Source: Macrotrachela quadricornifera (Eukaryota; Rotifera; Eurotatoria; Philodinida; Philodinidae). Taken from it: a DNA stretch of 64,000 nt. A model generated the notes under the pieces. The model was not told the origin of the DNA. It did no database searches and was given only the letters and a program-made list of their open reading frames with translations. Shown piece by piece: positions 23,252-34,927 of this stretch. Every line of letters begins with the position of its first letter. Position 1 is the first letter of the stretch. A program made the translations under genes and the position numbers. The stretch spans positions 293,894 to 357,893 of the forward strand of contig JAJEKB010020406.1 of assembly GCA_022393335.1 (NCBI GenBank), written 5' to 3'.

Positions 23252-25026
23252 TTAATCCTTGTCTTCTTTATGAGAATCTTGAGGAGAATGAGTTTGATCA
23301 TTGTTTAATTGATTTCGTTGATGAAAATAATAAAAAATATGTGAAATAAGATAAAGAAGAACTGACATTAATATACAAATAGATAAAAGTGTTGGAAAAT
23401 GTTTTGGATTTTTATCCATTACTAAACCTTAAACATTCCGAAATAAATAAATTTAATTTATAATTTAAAAAAGGTGTACCTGCTATTTTATTCAATGTCA
23501 TTGCACCAGATGCTGCTCCAGCTAAAAGTAAAGCAAGAAGTACAGGAATAAGATTTAATCTTTGATTAAAAAATCCATATGATAATGGATACATTGGAGA
23601 AAATAATAAACCAGTTATTGCACCAAGTACTAATAAACTAGAAAATGTTAAACCAATAATCCAAACAAATATAAGCCAAGCTATTGAAAGACATGAAGAT
23701 CCAAACCAAATTATATTCAAACATTTATTTACTGATACATATACTGATACCATAGCAAACATCAATCGTCCAATCTAGTTTAGTTTTAAATAAATCATTT
23801 ATCGAACATATACATTTGATTATAATTCAAGTATAAGAACTTTATTTTAATACTTACAGAAAATGAAAACCAAAATAGAATCATTCCCAAACTTGCATTT
23901 TCAGTTGAAAGATTAAATTGATCAGATTTAAGATAAGAAAAAAAGAATTTGGAAAATGTTTGAGAACTTCCACCAATAAAAAATATATATATTATAAATA
24001 TTGTGGAAAGAATAAATCCATATTGAAAATTTCCATGTCCACATATTCGAGGAGAATAACTTTTTATATCTATTCTATGATTAACAACCTTATTTTGATT
24101 GATGCTTACAGAAGTACACTCAACCTTAACACATAAAGTAAATATATAGTTTAAAATAATCAAGATTCAATCTAATTACCTGTTCTTGTTCTTCTACTTT
24201 TTCTCGTCGATGTTTTATTTTTATAATATAAAATATAAAATGTCCGAGTGAAATTAAAAAACATAGAGCAGCAACAATTGAATATGGAATGATTATATTT
24301 GGTTTATTATTTGATGAATCATCCTCTGTAATAAATGGTCGAACAAGTAAATTAATAAAAATCGCACCAAGACCATATCCGAAATGAACTGCATTCAATG
24401 GTGCTGCAGCATTTTTACCCCACATGCGTAATAAAAGATTATTTCCACCTAGAAATTTATTCAAATCGAATTTATTTCAATAAGAAAACAAAAAATGTTC
24501 AATTTACCCAAATCTGTAAAAGCTTTTGAAAGTCCTTGAATAAAAGATAAAATACACATTATTATCAATGATGTTACATGTGGAGTTGCACACATCACTG
24601 AATAGAAAATAATTTAACAAAAATTCTCTCTTATTTTATAATATCTTTTACCAATAGCCGGTAAAATGAATGCCAGAAAGAGAAGAGCTTCCGAATGATT
24701 TTTGATAATAGTTTGTAATATAGCACCAAGAAGATTTCCAATTAAATATCCAGTATTGCGCAAGGTAAGTACTGTACCCATCCCACTATAAGTTTCATAC
24801 ATATTATATGCAAGTATTGACATTGTTGGACCAATTAATTCCAAATGAAAACTCTTAAACATTAACAAAATTCATTTTGATAATGAGTAAAGCACGTCGA
24901 GACTATGTTCAAACTTACAAACATAATCCATGTTAATATTAGATATACTGTTTGAAATAAATTCCATCGATCATTTAAGTAAATCTTTATACTAGATAAA
25001 CCATTTGATATATCTACTTTTGTCAT
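23252..25026 (-). CDS. MFS transporter of the MFSD4/NaGLT1 type, seven exons
   Basis: Exons 25026-24919, 24853-24652, 24597-24508, 24448-24180, 24124-23858, 23774-23480 and 23427-23252. All six introns (52-83 bp) have GT/AG borders and the joined frame is open for 468 residues, close to the 480-515 of the family. NaGLT1/MFSD4 proteins are 12-helix plasma-membrane carriers; rat NaGLT1 is a sodium-dependent glucose carrier. Visible family signs: GPTMSILA after helix 1, a FTDLGGNNLLLRMWG block (about 130-145), the following NAVHFGYGLGAIF block, a lysine-rich cytoplasmic loop between the two six-helix halves, and GAASGAMTLNKIAG late in the protein. The ATG at 25026 is used because upstream in-frame codons offer only non-ATG starts. 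Substrate is inferred from the family only. Confidence 0.9.
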
Positions 25027-28000
25027 TGTTGAGTGAGCGAATGATGGTTTTTTTTTTCTTTGGAACAATGAAAATCTGAAAAATGATATTCTTTTTGTCA
25101 ATTCTACTTCTTGACAATAAAAATATCAAATAAAAAAGCAACTATTCAATAAAAAGAAAAAATGACAATGTCCTCAGAAGGACAAAAATTCAAAACAAGT
25201 AGAAAAGTAATCTCTGTACACATAATAAAATAAAGATAAAGTGAATCGTACGTAAGGACAAAATTAGACAATATGAAATGCATGTCAAGATAAAATACAT
25301 CGATAAATATGATTTGAATTAATATGTTGACAAGAAAAAACAATCAATTTGAATTATTCTCTCGACTAAAATAAAGGTCATAGAATAAAAAGTACCTTCG
25401 CTTGTCTTTGTCACAGGGTCAAACAAATATTGTCTTTGGTCAGTCCATATTCGAAAAAAACTATGTTTTACAAAACCTAAAAAGGATTCGTATAAAACTG
25501 TTTTTTCGTCGACGCGAAAAATTATTTTATAGCAGAAGTTCAGTACAAAACCCTCGTGAAAAAAAGTGAGGATGGTTTCGTGCTAAACCGTTCAGGGTGT
25601 ATTCACTATAAATGGAGGCTCTTCGAACTGATAAATTATTTCCAGGCTTTTCTAATATTGCAAAAAGGATCGATTTATATATCTCAGTTGAAGATGATCA
25701 TTTTGCACAACTATTGTAAATAAATTTCGATGAAACAAAACTTTAATAAATACCTAAAAAAATGATGATAATCTTATGCAAATCATTTTCACTCTTGAAG
25801 AAATATTTACATTTATTTTTCGATCGAACTTTTGAAACACCCTGTAATATAAAAAACCAGTATTAAACCTATCCAGCGTATTATAATGATTATATATTAT
25901 GAATAATCACAGTTATTTTGATTTGAGACTTTCTACTTCATAAAAAAAAGGTATTTGTTACTTTTTTTGAGAAGAAAATTCAATTCATTTAATGGCAAAA
26001 TCTTCATAAAGATTAATTATTTATTTTTAATGAAATATGTTAAATGATCTGATTGATATCATTAAATAACGCCTGAGGTAATTTCAGAGTATCTTATTTT
26101 AATTGTTTTTATTGCTTAAATTATATAACAATATTCTTCTATCCAATATTTTGGTTATTATCATTGTCTAAAGCTATTGTAATAGATTATTTATTTCATA
26201 TATAACTATTTCATCACTTATTATTAAAATAGTCTTTAGAAATAATTCATAAAATACTTATCGGTTTCTTCTATACAATTTTGGTAGTTGATATCAATGA
26301 TGTTTCAGTTGAGGTATCAAAATCGATGGATAAAGATGGTACAGTAGCAGATCGATCATGGTAACAAGTATGACCATTTTCAATCTGTTCATTCATCGAT
26401 AAATATTGTAAAGGTAAAGATCAAACAAAAGCAAAATTCTAGTGAAGATTGAACTTATCCAGAAATTATAAAAAAAAAATTCCAAATTTAACTCAAAAGA
26501 ATAAATTAAGTCAATCTTGTCCATCATACAAACAATTAATGATAATAATTCTACTTTAGAACAATATCTATATTTTACAAAAATGAATATTAGAATACAG
26601 ATTGAATTATTTTTTACTGCTAAAATGGTTTGTAATGAATATGAAATTCATGCTCTTTATTGTTTATTTAGTTAAAAATTAGTCAAATCATCTACTACTA
26701 AAGTTTTTGGACATGTTCATGAAAATTTTGGAAATAAATATTATGAATATTTTATGAAAGAAATAAAAAATCTCATCAATTAAATAAACTTTCGTTAGAA
26801 AATACAAATAATAATTATAGCATTTATTTTTTACTATCATTTTTATTTTAACATTTTTTATATCATTTTATTTATCAATGATCAATTTTCCATATATCAA
26901 TAGTGTAGAAATCGAAAATTCGATTTGACTCGAAAAATTCTATCGAATATTTAACTTTTCATATGAATCGTAAAGTATCCAACTATTTGCCAACTAATTA
27001 ACTGTTTTATTATTGAAGTTTCCAATGTTTCAACTATTTATAAAGTTCAAACATTTACACTCTCATACGGATCTTATCTAATATGACTTGAAACTTTCAC
27101 TCTTACTATCATGTAGGCTGATTAGGCTTGAATTTTCCGTCCTCGTCCTTACGTATACTGATCGGACGTAAGATTTTCGGCCTTACTCTCACTCTCAAAT
27201 TGAATAATTGGAAGAACTTTTCGAATCGAATTGAGTTTTCGATTTCTACACTACTGTTCATTGTCGAATTATGAGAAGATACTGAAATGGACAAGACACA
27301 TTTTCTTTTCTTTTAACTAATAAAATAGAGTGTAAAACAGTTTTAAATTAGAGTTGAACTGAATTTCTCGACATTAAGACAGGAACGGCAAGTGTGAGAA
27401 TCAATACAAAGGTACTTTGTTCACATAATTAACCTCGCAAAATAGAGTCGCGACGTAAGGGTGCGTAGCACTACCAAAGTACCAGTACCTATGCTTGTCT
27501 CTATGCATACAGTATAATCTAACACTAGTGTATGGCATATAATAAGTTAAATATTTGATTACTTGCATAAACTTCGAAAATTGAATTCAAGTTGTAAATG
27601 TTCAATTGTTAAATTATAATTGATATTAAAATTTAGTTTTGCTCTTTTTTCACTTTGGGGAATTTTGTAAATTAGACTTATTTTCAAATTCCAATTGGGC
27701 AGTTACTCATACTTAAAGATCCCAATATTACTGTTTCTGAAGATACATGAATAGCTGTCTGCACGATTCTTGATCTGAGCGTAACAAAATTTAAATAGAC
27801 ATGCTAGTTCTCAAGAACTTAGGACCCATACCAAATTTATGATAAAAGCAGTAAAAGGCTATGTAAATAATAGATCATATAGTGAGATCTAGTTTCTTAG
27901 AAATGGAATCATAACAGCCCTACTCATTTAAGTTTTTCATTAACTTAAATTGAACTGACGGGATGAGATTTTTAATCACGAATACTTCAAAGGAGACGGG

Positions 28001-28392
28001 CTGCGCACGGGCTATTGTTCTACGCTGTAAATCTTTTTGAATTTCTAGAAATGCTTTGACACATTCAAACGATTTTTAAATTTTATTATTCGCTGGTTGA
28101 TTTTCGCGAATGTTTGAATTCAAACTTATTTCCCAGCAAAAAACTGCAAATTGAAAATCGCTAGTGATTTTCAAATACTTGGAAAATGTTGGTCGAATTC
28201 ATATAGGCATTTCTAGAATATCCTTCAAAAAACTCTATAACTTATTTTCTAGTTTACAGCGTATAGACTAAAAGTAAAGAAAATCAGTATATGAAAGAAT
28301 CTTAGAAGAACAATATGCAACAGCATTATAACTTTTCATTCGTCATTCTCTAGTGCCTGATAAAATAAAATGTTGATGCATTAGTTTAAGGC
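25027..28392. other. 3.4-kb region without a supported gene
   Basis: Mostly AT-rich. CAGGGTGT occurs at 25593 and, inverted, ACACCCTGTA at 25841-25850, so a small mariner-type MITE may lie between them, but the arms match poorly. At 26290-26430 the minus strand holds about 48 open codons with a balanced composition (a NGHTCYHDRSATVPS patch) ending in a stop, possibly a last exon. At 26520-26780 the plus strand has a gene-like frame broken by one TAA. Neither is recognised. The frame at 27109-27294 lacks motifs. Confidence 0.3.
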
Positions 28393-30161
28393 TACCCAGG
28401 TCTATATTGACGGTCCGTAAACGACGGTAAACCGATACCAAACGGCATCTTTACGGTGTCCAGATACTTTTCGCTTACGAGTATCGGTTAATCACATATA
28501 TACGGATACATTGCAGGCCATTTTACGGGCCGTTTAGCATACACCATTTACTATACCGTAACGAAACATCGTTTAAGTGGCGGTTTTAGCCGTTTTTTAA
28601 TGTATCTTATAATAAGATGCTAAAGTAAATCTTACAAGATTCTTAGTATAAGATTTGAATAAAATTTTGATGATTAGAATCTTGCAAAGTCATACCTAAT
28701 CATGCGCAACTAAAATTTTTCTTTGTCAACATAGCTCAATAAAGATAAACAGGCATATAGACATGAACTTAGTCTGCTATCTTACTTTTCGTATAGATAA
28801 TTTCACATCATTGTCGATTGCAGTAAACAATTTCTATGTATAATTTTTATTATCTTTAGATTCAGATATTTCAAAGTTATCGTGAACAAGCAAAATATCA
28901 AGTTTACGCGTTAAATTCTTTTTTTTTATTTGGATATTTCATCAATATCATGAAATAGACAAGTGTAAATTTTCTAGACAAAATTCTTATTTTTGTTTAT
29001 TTAGATATTTGAATTCCATCGTCAAATAGGTAAATATTAATTTATAAATAAAATTCTCCTCTTTGTTTTTCAAATATTTAGGCAATATTATCGAAAAAAT
29101 AAGCATAAATTTAATGTATTAAATTTTTATTTTTATTTATTTAGATAACGCAATAAAACCATCGAATAGGCAAGTATGAATTTTATATATTAAAATTGTT
29201 TTATTTCAAGATTCCAATTATGTCGTCGATATGGACAAATAAGAATTTTATTTATACAATTCTTTTTTTTATATAGATATTAAAATAATATTATTGAAAA
29301 TGTATGAATTATATATATAAACTTTCTATACTTGTTTTTCATTTAGACATTTCAATCAAATTTGGGAATGAACACTTACGATTTTTATATATAGAGTTCT
29401 TATTTTTTATTTGGATATATCAATAATACCATAGTGTGATAAGTGTGAATATTTTAATTCGATTTTTATTTTTTTTATTTAGATATTATTATAATATTCT
29501 CAAATAGATAAATAGAACTTTATATACGAAACTTACTTTCTTTTTAGATATTTCAGTTTTACCATCGAATAGGCAACTATAAGTTTAACATATAAAATCT
29601 TTTTTTTACTTTTATTTAAATATTTTAATAATATCGTGGTGTATGTAAGTATAAATTTTATATATTAAATTTTTATTGTTTTTATTTAGATATGATTTTT
29701 CTAACATCGTCGTTATGGTAAGTATGAATCAGATGCACAGGTGTGGTGGTGTTTGATAAAAAATGATGGAAAATCAAAGAAAATTATGAAGAACGGTTGA
29801 TTAGGAAAGGGAAATATCACAGATTAGAACAGAGCGCAGAGATCGATGAAAAACAATATTTAAAGTTCCAATAAAATCTTGCATGAATAATAGAAGATCT
29901 GGCACAATTTCATAGTATGATCATACTAGAATCCTATCTTAAAATTCGAATTTTATCCGTAAACGGAGAGAAAACGACCAAATATGGTGCGTTTACCATA
30001 CGGATACAATACGGTGCGTATTTCTGTGCCAGGAAATACGGGTTCGAACGGACCGAAAATGGCCCGAATCGATCCGGTATACTACCGTAAAGATCCCGTT
30101 TTGATCACTTTTACGGTTCGTTTTCGGTTCGCAAACGATACCGTTTTGATAGACCTGGGTA
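28393..30161. mobile_element. Element with TACCCAGGTC ends and CCGTTT-rich subterminal blocks
   Basis: Left end TACCCAGGTCTATATTGACG; right end, reverse-complemented, TACCCAGGTCTATCAAAACG. The next 150-200 bp at each end are dense in ACGG/CCGT units (for example GGTCCGTAAACGACGG at the left and, mirrored, GAACGGACCG at the right), less AT-rich than the interior. The middle is a degenerate tandem array (28850-29730). No transposase frame; the open frame 29984-30202 runs within the right end block and is not called. TA sits at both outer borders. Superfamily unknown. Confidence 0.65.
28850..29730. repeat. Degenerate tandem array, unit about 60 bp
   Basis: About a dozen diverged copies of a unit like TTTTATTTAGATATTTCAAT, then AATATCGTCGAATAGG, then CAAGTATGAATTTTATATAT. 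The phrase TTTAGATATT recurs every 55-75 bp. It lies wholly inside the element 28393-30161. No coding. Confidence 0.7.
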
Positions 30162-30665
30162 TTTATGCGTCCCTTCAGGGTTCCTCAGGAACGGTTTTAT
30201 GAAAACGTCTGAAATTTATAGAGATATAGGCTTTGAGTAATAGTGTAAAATTTATGCTAGACTCTACTTCGCGAAATGTTCCTTTCTATTATACATAAGG
30301 ATAAAGAAGGACTTTAAATTTCTGTTTTACAGGTATTAGACACTTTTGAGGCACTTTCCTCGTCAAGCAGTGTCCAGCATCTCAGAAATAGTTTCCAGTT
30401 AAATTGAATGTAATATATTGAAGAAATAGGACGATTCTACATTTTTTTTTGCAGCAAATTTGGTTTCATGAGAAACACTAAAACATAATATTCTGTAAAT
30501 ATCAAGGTTTTCATTATTGTGACTCAACTGATCATCAGTTGATTATGCTTGGTAATGTAAGTGGTCTATCATTGATAGTTAAATCATGTTTTAAATAATA
30601 TTATCGTTGTTATGTTGAGGCAAAAAATTTCAGTTTTCAGGTTTTTGGAGGAAAGAAGAAATATC
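30162..30665. other. Spacer between two CCGTTT-rich elements
   Basis: AT-rich sequence with no frame or repeat end that I recognise. Confidence 0.35.
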
Positions 30666-31129
30666 TCCAGGTCGATGATTCCGAGCGCCGTATAAGACAT
30701 GAAACGACTAAAAAACGGCTAAATTCGTGCAGGAAACGGTCATGAACGGATGCCGTTTTTCGCCGTAGTCCGTTAACTCAGATTTGTATATGTAGTTTCG
30801 CTGGAACGGAAACGGCACCGTTTCAGGTCGTTTCCGATGAATCACCATGAATCGTATCAATGCCGTTTTTCAGCCGTTTCATGCCTAAAACTCGCCGTTT
30901 TTTTGACGTTTTACACCAGGTAGTAGTAGCTTTTATTTTGTCGACTCTATCATAACTATTCAGCACGAGCATTACGATGCTCATACATGATCGTATACGA
31001 CGATGTACGATCGCAGTATACTATCCTATTTAGAATTGTCTACTGTGGTGCCCATACCATCAAAACCGGGCAAATATCAGCGACTGATCGTCAAGTTTGG
31101 GGATAACATTGCAATTCTAAGTAAAAATA

Positions 31130-31400
31130 TAATTATTTTATTCCAGATAACTTACCATTTATATTGGTATTGGATCAGGTTAAATAAAAAAATAATCGTT
31201 TTATTTAAAATAACTTACCATTTATATTGGCATTATGGCAGCCTAAATAAAAGAATAATCATTTTATTTAAAATAACTTACCATTTATATTGGTATTTGA
31301 GCAGCCTAAATAAAAAAATAATCATTTTATCTAAAATAACTTACCATTTGTATTGGTGTTGGGCTAATATAATTAAAAAAAATCGTTGTATTTAAAATAA
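31130..31400. repeat. 63-bp tandem repeat, about four copies
   Basis: Unit of about 62-63 bp containing ATAACTTACCATTTATATTG and AAATAAAAAAATAATCGTTT. Because 63 is a multiple of three, the plus strand stays open (31003-31395) and would encode four copies of a 21-residue unit starting ITYHLYW. No start context, no domain, and the frame depends on repeat length, so this is most likely non-coding. Confidence 0.75.
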
Positions 31401-31433
31401 TTATTACATTTAAAATAAGTTACCGTTCATATA

Positions 31434-31942
31434 TATATATATATATTAGCGGTAATACCCGGCGTTGCTCGGGAAATCTACATAGTATAAACTTATCATA
31501 TCAGAAAACGACAGAAGACATATAGAGGGCGTGCTTGAGATTTTTTATATATGATTACTACATGTCCTATCGTGCACACACTTACATTCATGCGTAAATC
31601 GGACAATTCAGCAAATAGTGTGTAAATGTGAGTGTCTTTTTTTACTCATGTCAATTGTCATACTATACAAACATCCGCTGGAAAAAGGTAACACTGAGAG
31701 GTGGATAGTCTATCAGCAATAGCAAATACTCTAAAGTCTTTGAAAGATTGGCAAAAATTGCAATATATCATAACCTGTATGAAATTTCATTCCGTCCCTT
31801 CTCCTGGTTACCCTGACTCTCTTTCAATTTTTGTCTGGCCTCAAGGTATTTCATAAAATGCTTGGCGCTGCTGACTCATACGGCGTCCAAATGCAAAAAA
31901 AAACGACGGACAGAGACAACCTTCTTCTTTTTATATATAGAT
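31434..31942. mobile_element. Dispersed repeat with ACCCGGCGTTGCTCGGG head
   Basis: Starts within a TATATATA run, followed by AGCGGTAATACCCGGCGTTG, and ends ACAACCTTCTTCTTTTTATA then TATAGAT. A second stretch with the same tail type (GACAAATTTTCTTCTTTATA) ends near 32350. Heads and tails of this kind occur in dispersed repeats of many animals. I take it as a short non-autonomous element and do not assign a class. Confidence 0.5.
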
Positions 31943-32602
31943 TGTGAGCTATGAGTAATGGAATTTTATCTCACTTGTTGCTTTCTACATCCGATGGGTG
32001 TTTCCACTTATACGGTCCCCCTTTATCTTATAAATTCTATTTGCTTTTTTCGAGCATCCTGGAACCTGTTACGTTCAATGGCAAAAAATGTAGATTATTA
32101 TCTACTTTTGTTCGCATGTTACTAAGAAAACAATCACACGCACAGACTCTTTAAAAAAGATACTTACTGTAGTAATTTAACAAAAGGATGGACAAACACT
32201 CTGTTCAGGTGAAATTTTTAAATGAAAAACCATCCTATAACATTTCTCTGGTTCTAGGGGAGTATTGTGAAAAATTTAGTGACGGTAGCTTTTATCAGGA
32301 CTGAGTTATAAGCGAACAGACAAATTTTCTTCTTTATATAAATAGATATAGACCAAAAAGAATATTTTTTTGACAAAATCCATATGAAAGAAAACGGCGT
32401 CGTAAACGTTCTTAAACGGTATCCCTTACGGCTGCCGTTTCAGATGAGACGGGAACGACTAAAGGAAATGACTGTAGTTTTTCGTCATTTTCAAGCCGTT
32501 TTACGATTCAACGTAAACGATGGCCTCAGAGTGACCGTTTTTCGTCCGTCTTTTTTACAGTGTAAAGCCGTTTACGATGGCGTATTCTTTCATCTGGGTC
32601 CT

Positions 32603-33649
32603 TAATACGATGCACTATTCCAAACGAACTTGTAAAATGCTTTACGAATCATCTAGTTTACGAATTTTTCAAATATTTTTTTTTCTGAAATTACAGACCA
32701 AATGATAAACAATACTAAATTGAATTTTATACCATGTTAAATTTCATTTAAAATAAAATCTATACGATGATTTCAGTAATTTCGAAATATGAATTCTTAA
32801 AGCGAAAATTTCGATGAAGATACAAATTATTTTTATAATAATGATAATGAACAAATGTTTAACTAGATGGTCAATCATAATAAACAATTTTCTATGAATA
32901 TAACATAAAGTTTCACTAGTTATTAAAAGTTCAAACTAAAATAATACATGTTACGAAAGTTCATAAAAATAAATTTTCATCGATCTGAAATAAAACAAAA
33001 TTGGGATGAACAATTTTCTGAAGTATTTAGTAGAGGTCAAATAATGAAACAAATTCATATATCAATGATCATTCAATTTCATTCCCATTATTTTGAAGAA
33101 CATTAGATACAAATATCTAAAATAAAGTCAACAATATGGTAAGATTATTTAAAAGAATCTTCTTCAATTTATTTTACAGTAATCAATAAATAAATATATA
33201 GAATTGTCCATTTATCAACTCAATCAAATCATTTCGAATAACTAAGTCAATATTTTTATCTATTTCATATTGAAACCTAATCAACTAATAGAAATTCGAT
33301 AATTTTTACTTCTTGAAATGGTATCTGATGATTAACAAGAAATTTTTTACTAAATTAACATTTGATAATTTCTTTGATTTTCTTACTAAGGAAAAATCTG
33401 TGTTTATTTTTGTAGAAGCAACAATTAACATCATGTAAACTCTGTTTATGAATTTATATTTGTTTTGTATATTTATCATATTTAAGTAAATGTCGAATTA
33501 TGAAGTATACAAGTTACATCGATGATTTTCTCATCATGACAATTTACCTATATTCATTTAATATGTTTGCTTTTGTGAATGAAGAGCGACTCTCTTTTAC
33601 TAATTGTGCGCATGGTCAGAAACGAAAATTTACCCGCGTAATTAGAGTG
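32603..33649. other. AT-rich stretch, possible decayed coding fragment
   Basis: Around 32950-33105 the plus strand has about 50 gene-like codons (a KQNWDEQFSEVFSRGQ patch), followed by stops. No family recognised. The remainder is low-complexity. Confidence 0.3.
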
Positions 33650-34060
33650 GTATACTAGCTATGTTCATTGTGGCGCTGCCGCGGTGATGGCAGCGGCGGC
33701 GGCATCTTTTTTATGAAAGAAATTTTCAAAACTCAGAAATTTCTACATAATCTCCATATTGATGTGCGCTGCACGATAGAGTTTGACGAATCTGATCGAT
33801 TGGCGGGAGCAACTCTTGTTTAAACTGGTCACAGTCTTGAACAATCCAAAGACTTTTAAAAATACCATCACGGTACTGGCCAGCTTTTTAATGGCGCGTC
33901 GCGATATCGTTTTTGTGACGGTCGGCGTGTGCGGTAGACACTCAGCTGCGATGAATATCTGCTATATACTGCCCTTTTGCGTGAGATTAGGATCGGGCTA
34001 TGGCACGTGTTTAAGTATATAGTGTGTCAATACTGTACCGTATACATTAGTTAAAAATAC
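33650..34060. other. GC-richer island of unknown origin
   Basis: Base composition differs sharply from both sides. The left edge holds GCGCTGCCGCGGTGATGGCA and a GCGGCGGCGGC run, similar in flavour to the hAT MITE at 43805-43928. The rest (33760-34020) is open on the plus strand for 79 codons (from 33783, a codon other than ATG) and partly open on the minus strand, with no motif I know. It may be a fragment of an element or of foreign DNA. Confidence 0.35.
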
Positions 34061-34654
34061 GTCCGTAATGCTGAGCATATGAAATGAATCATTTACGATC
34101 GTTTACAGTTGTTGTAATTGTCAACCTCGGAGTTTATTTTCATGTGCATATTAATCCTCACAATTTGGTCAACATTGCAATTTAGTTGATGTTTTTTCAT
34201 CGAGCTCTTTGACGATGTCAACGTATGGAGTTGGTCTTTATTTACTTGTATCTCGAGATAATTTCAATTTTGGTCTTTTAAGTCTTTTCTGATTTACAAT
34301 TTTTTCTCTTTCTTTCTTTCTTCTTTTCAACTTTACATTTTTTCTTTTATCTCTTTTAAATCTCAATGGCAAAAATTCTTTTTTATATAAAGCATGTGCA
34401 TATTTCATGCGTTATATAAATGTTTAATACAATCTATGCCTATGTCATATACATTTATACAAAAGTCGCGTGCGATTTCGATCGGACCGATGAATAAATT
34501 GATACGCAAAATATTTCATCATAAAGTAACCTTTCACCGAAAAAACATCGATGATGACATTATTAATCCTTGATCTATACTGATAAAAGGTGAAAATAAT
34601 AATATAAAAGACATGCATTTGAATCGATACTAAACTTTCTTATAGATTATTACA

Positions 34655-34927
34655 ATGACAGAACAATTACGAGAACAATTGAAAATTTTAATAAATACAT
34701 TCGCTGAACATAGAAATGATATTGATACATATGTGGATAAGATCATTGAATTATTCAATAATAATGATCAATATGGTGGTCGACGACGTAGTAGTAGTAT
34801 ATTTGATGGTGGTTCAACGCCTCCACTTGCATGTCAACTTCAACGTCGTCGTTCGAGTACTTACAATGAAAAAGGTTTAGTGAACAATCCGGATACAATG
34901 CTCTATCAAAATCATGATGTTGATTAA
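34655..34927 (+). CDS. Small unrecognised protein, 90 residues
   Basis: ATG at 34655 directly follows a plausible splice acceptor (TTTCTTATAG at 34635-34644), so a 5' exon or untranslated exon may exist upstream. Residues 1-37 look like one amphipathic helix (LREQLKILINTF, then IDTYVDKIIELF). The second half is basic and Ser-rich, with RRRSSSIF and RRRSSTY, both good basophilic kinase sites (R-R-x-S). Composition and codon use look like a real gene, more so than other short frames here. A regulatory or scaffold peptide is possible but not shown. I do not recognise the family, and a spurious frame cannot be excluded. Confidence 0.5.
   Translation: MTEQLREQLKILINTFAEHRNDIDTYVDKIIELFNNNDQYGGRRRSSSIFDGGSTPPLACQLQRRRSSTYNEKGLVNNPDTMLYQNHDVD

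Larger units (their letters stand above)
30666..32602. mobile_element. Possible second CCGTTT-rich element, with nested repeats
   Basis: The left block (about 30680-30920) and right block (about 32384-32600) are both full of AACGGC/GCCGTTT units, as in the element at 28393-30161. The right end, reverse-complemented, reads ACCCAGATGAAAGAATACG and the left starts CCAGGTCGATGATTCCGAG, a weak match, so the borders are uncertain. The interior carries a 63-bp tandem repeat (31130-31400) and a separate dispersed repeat (31434-31942). The open frame 32384-32605 follows the repeat composition and is not called. Confidence 0.35.

Noticed and set aside
25027..25101. 25-residue N-terminal extension of the MFSD4-like transporter
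   Set aside because: The upstream start codon is TTG; the ATG at 25026 is the natural start.
28850..29730. Regularly spaced repeats, considered as a CRISPR array
   Set aside because: Units are diverged and contiguous with no unique spacers, and the DNA is animal.
31003..31395. 130-codon frame with 21-residue repeats
   Set aside because: Explained by a 63-bp tandem repeat; no start context or domain. Kept only as a low-interest finding.
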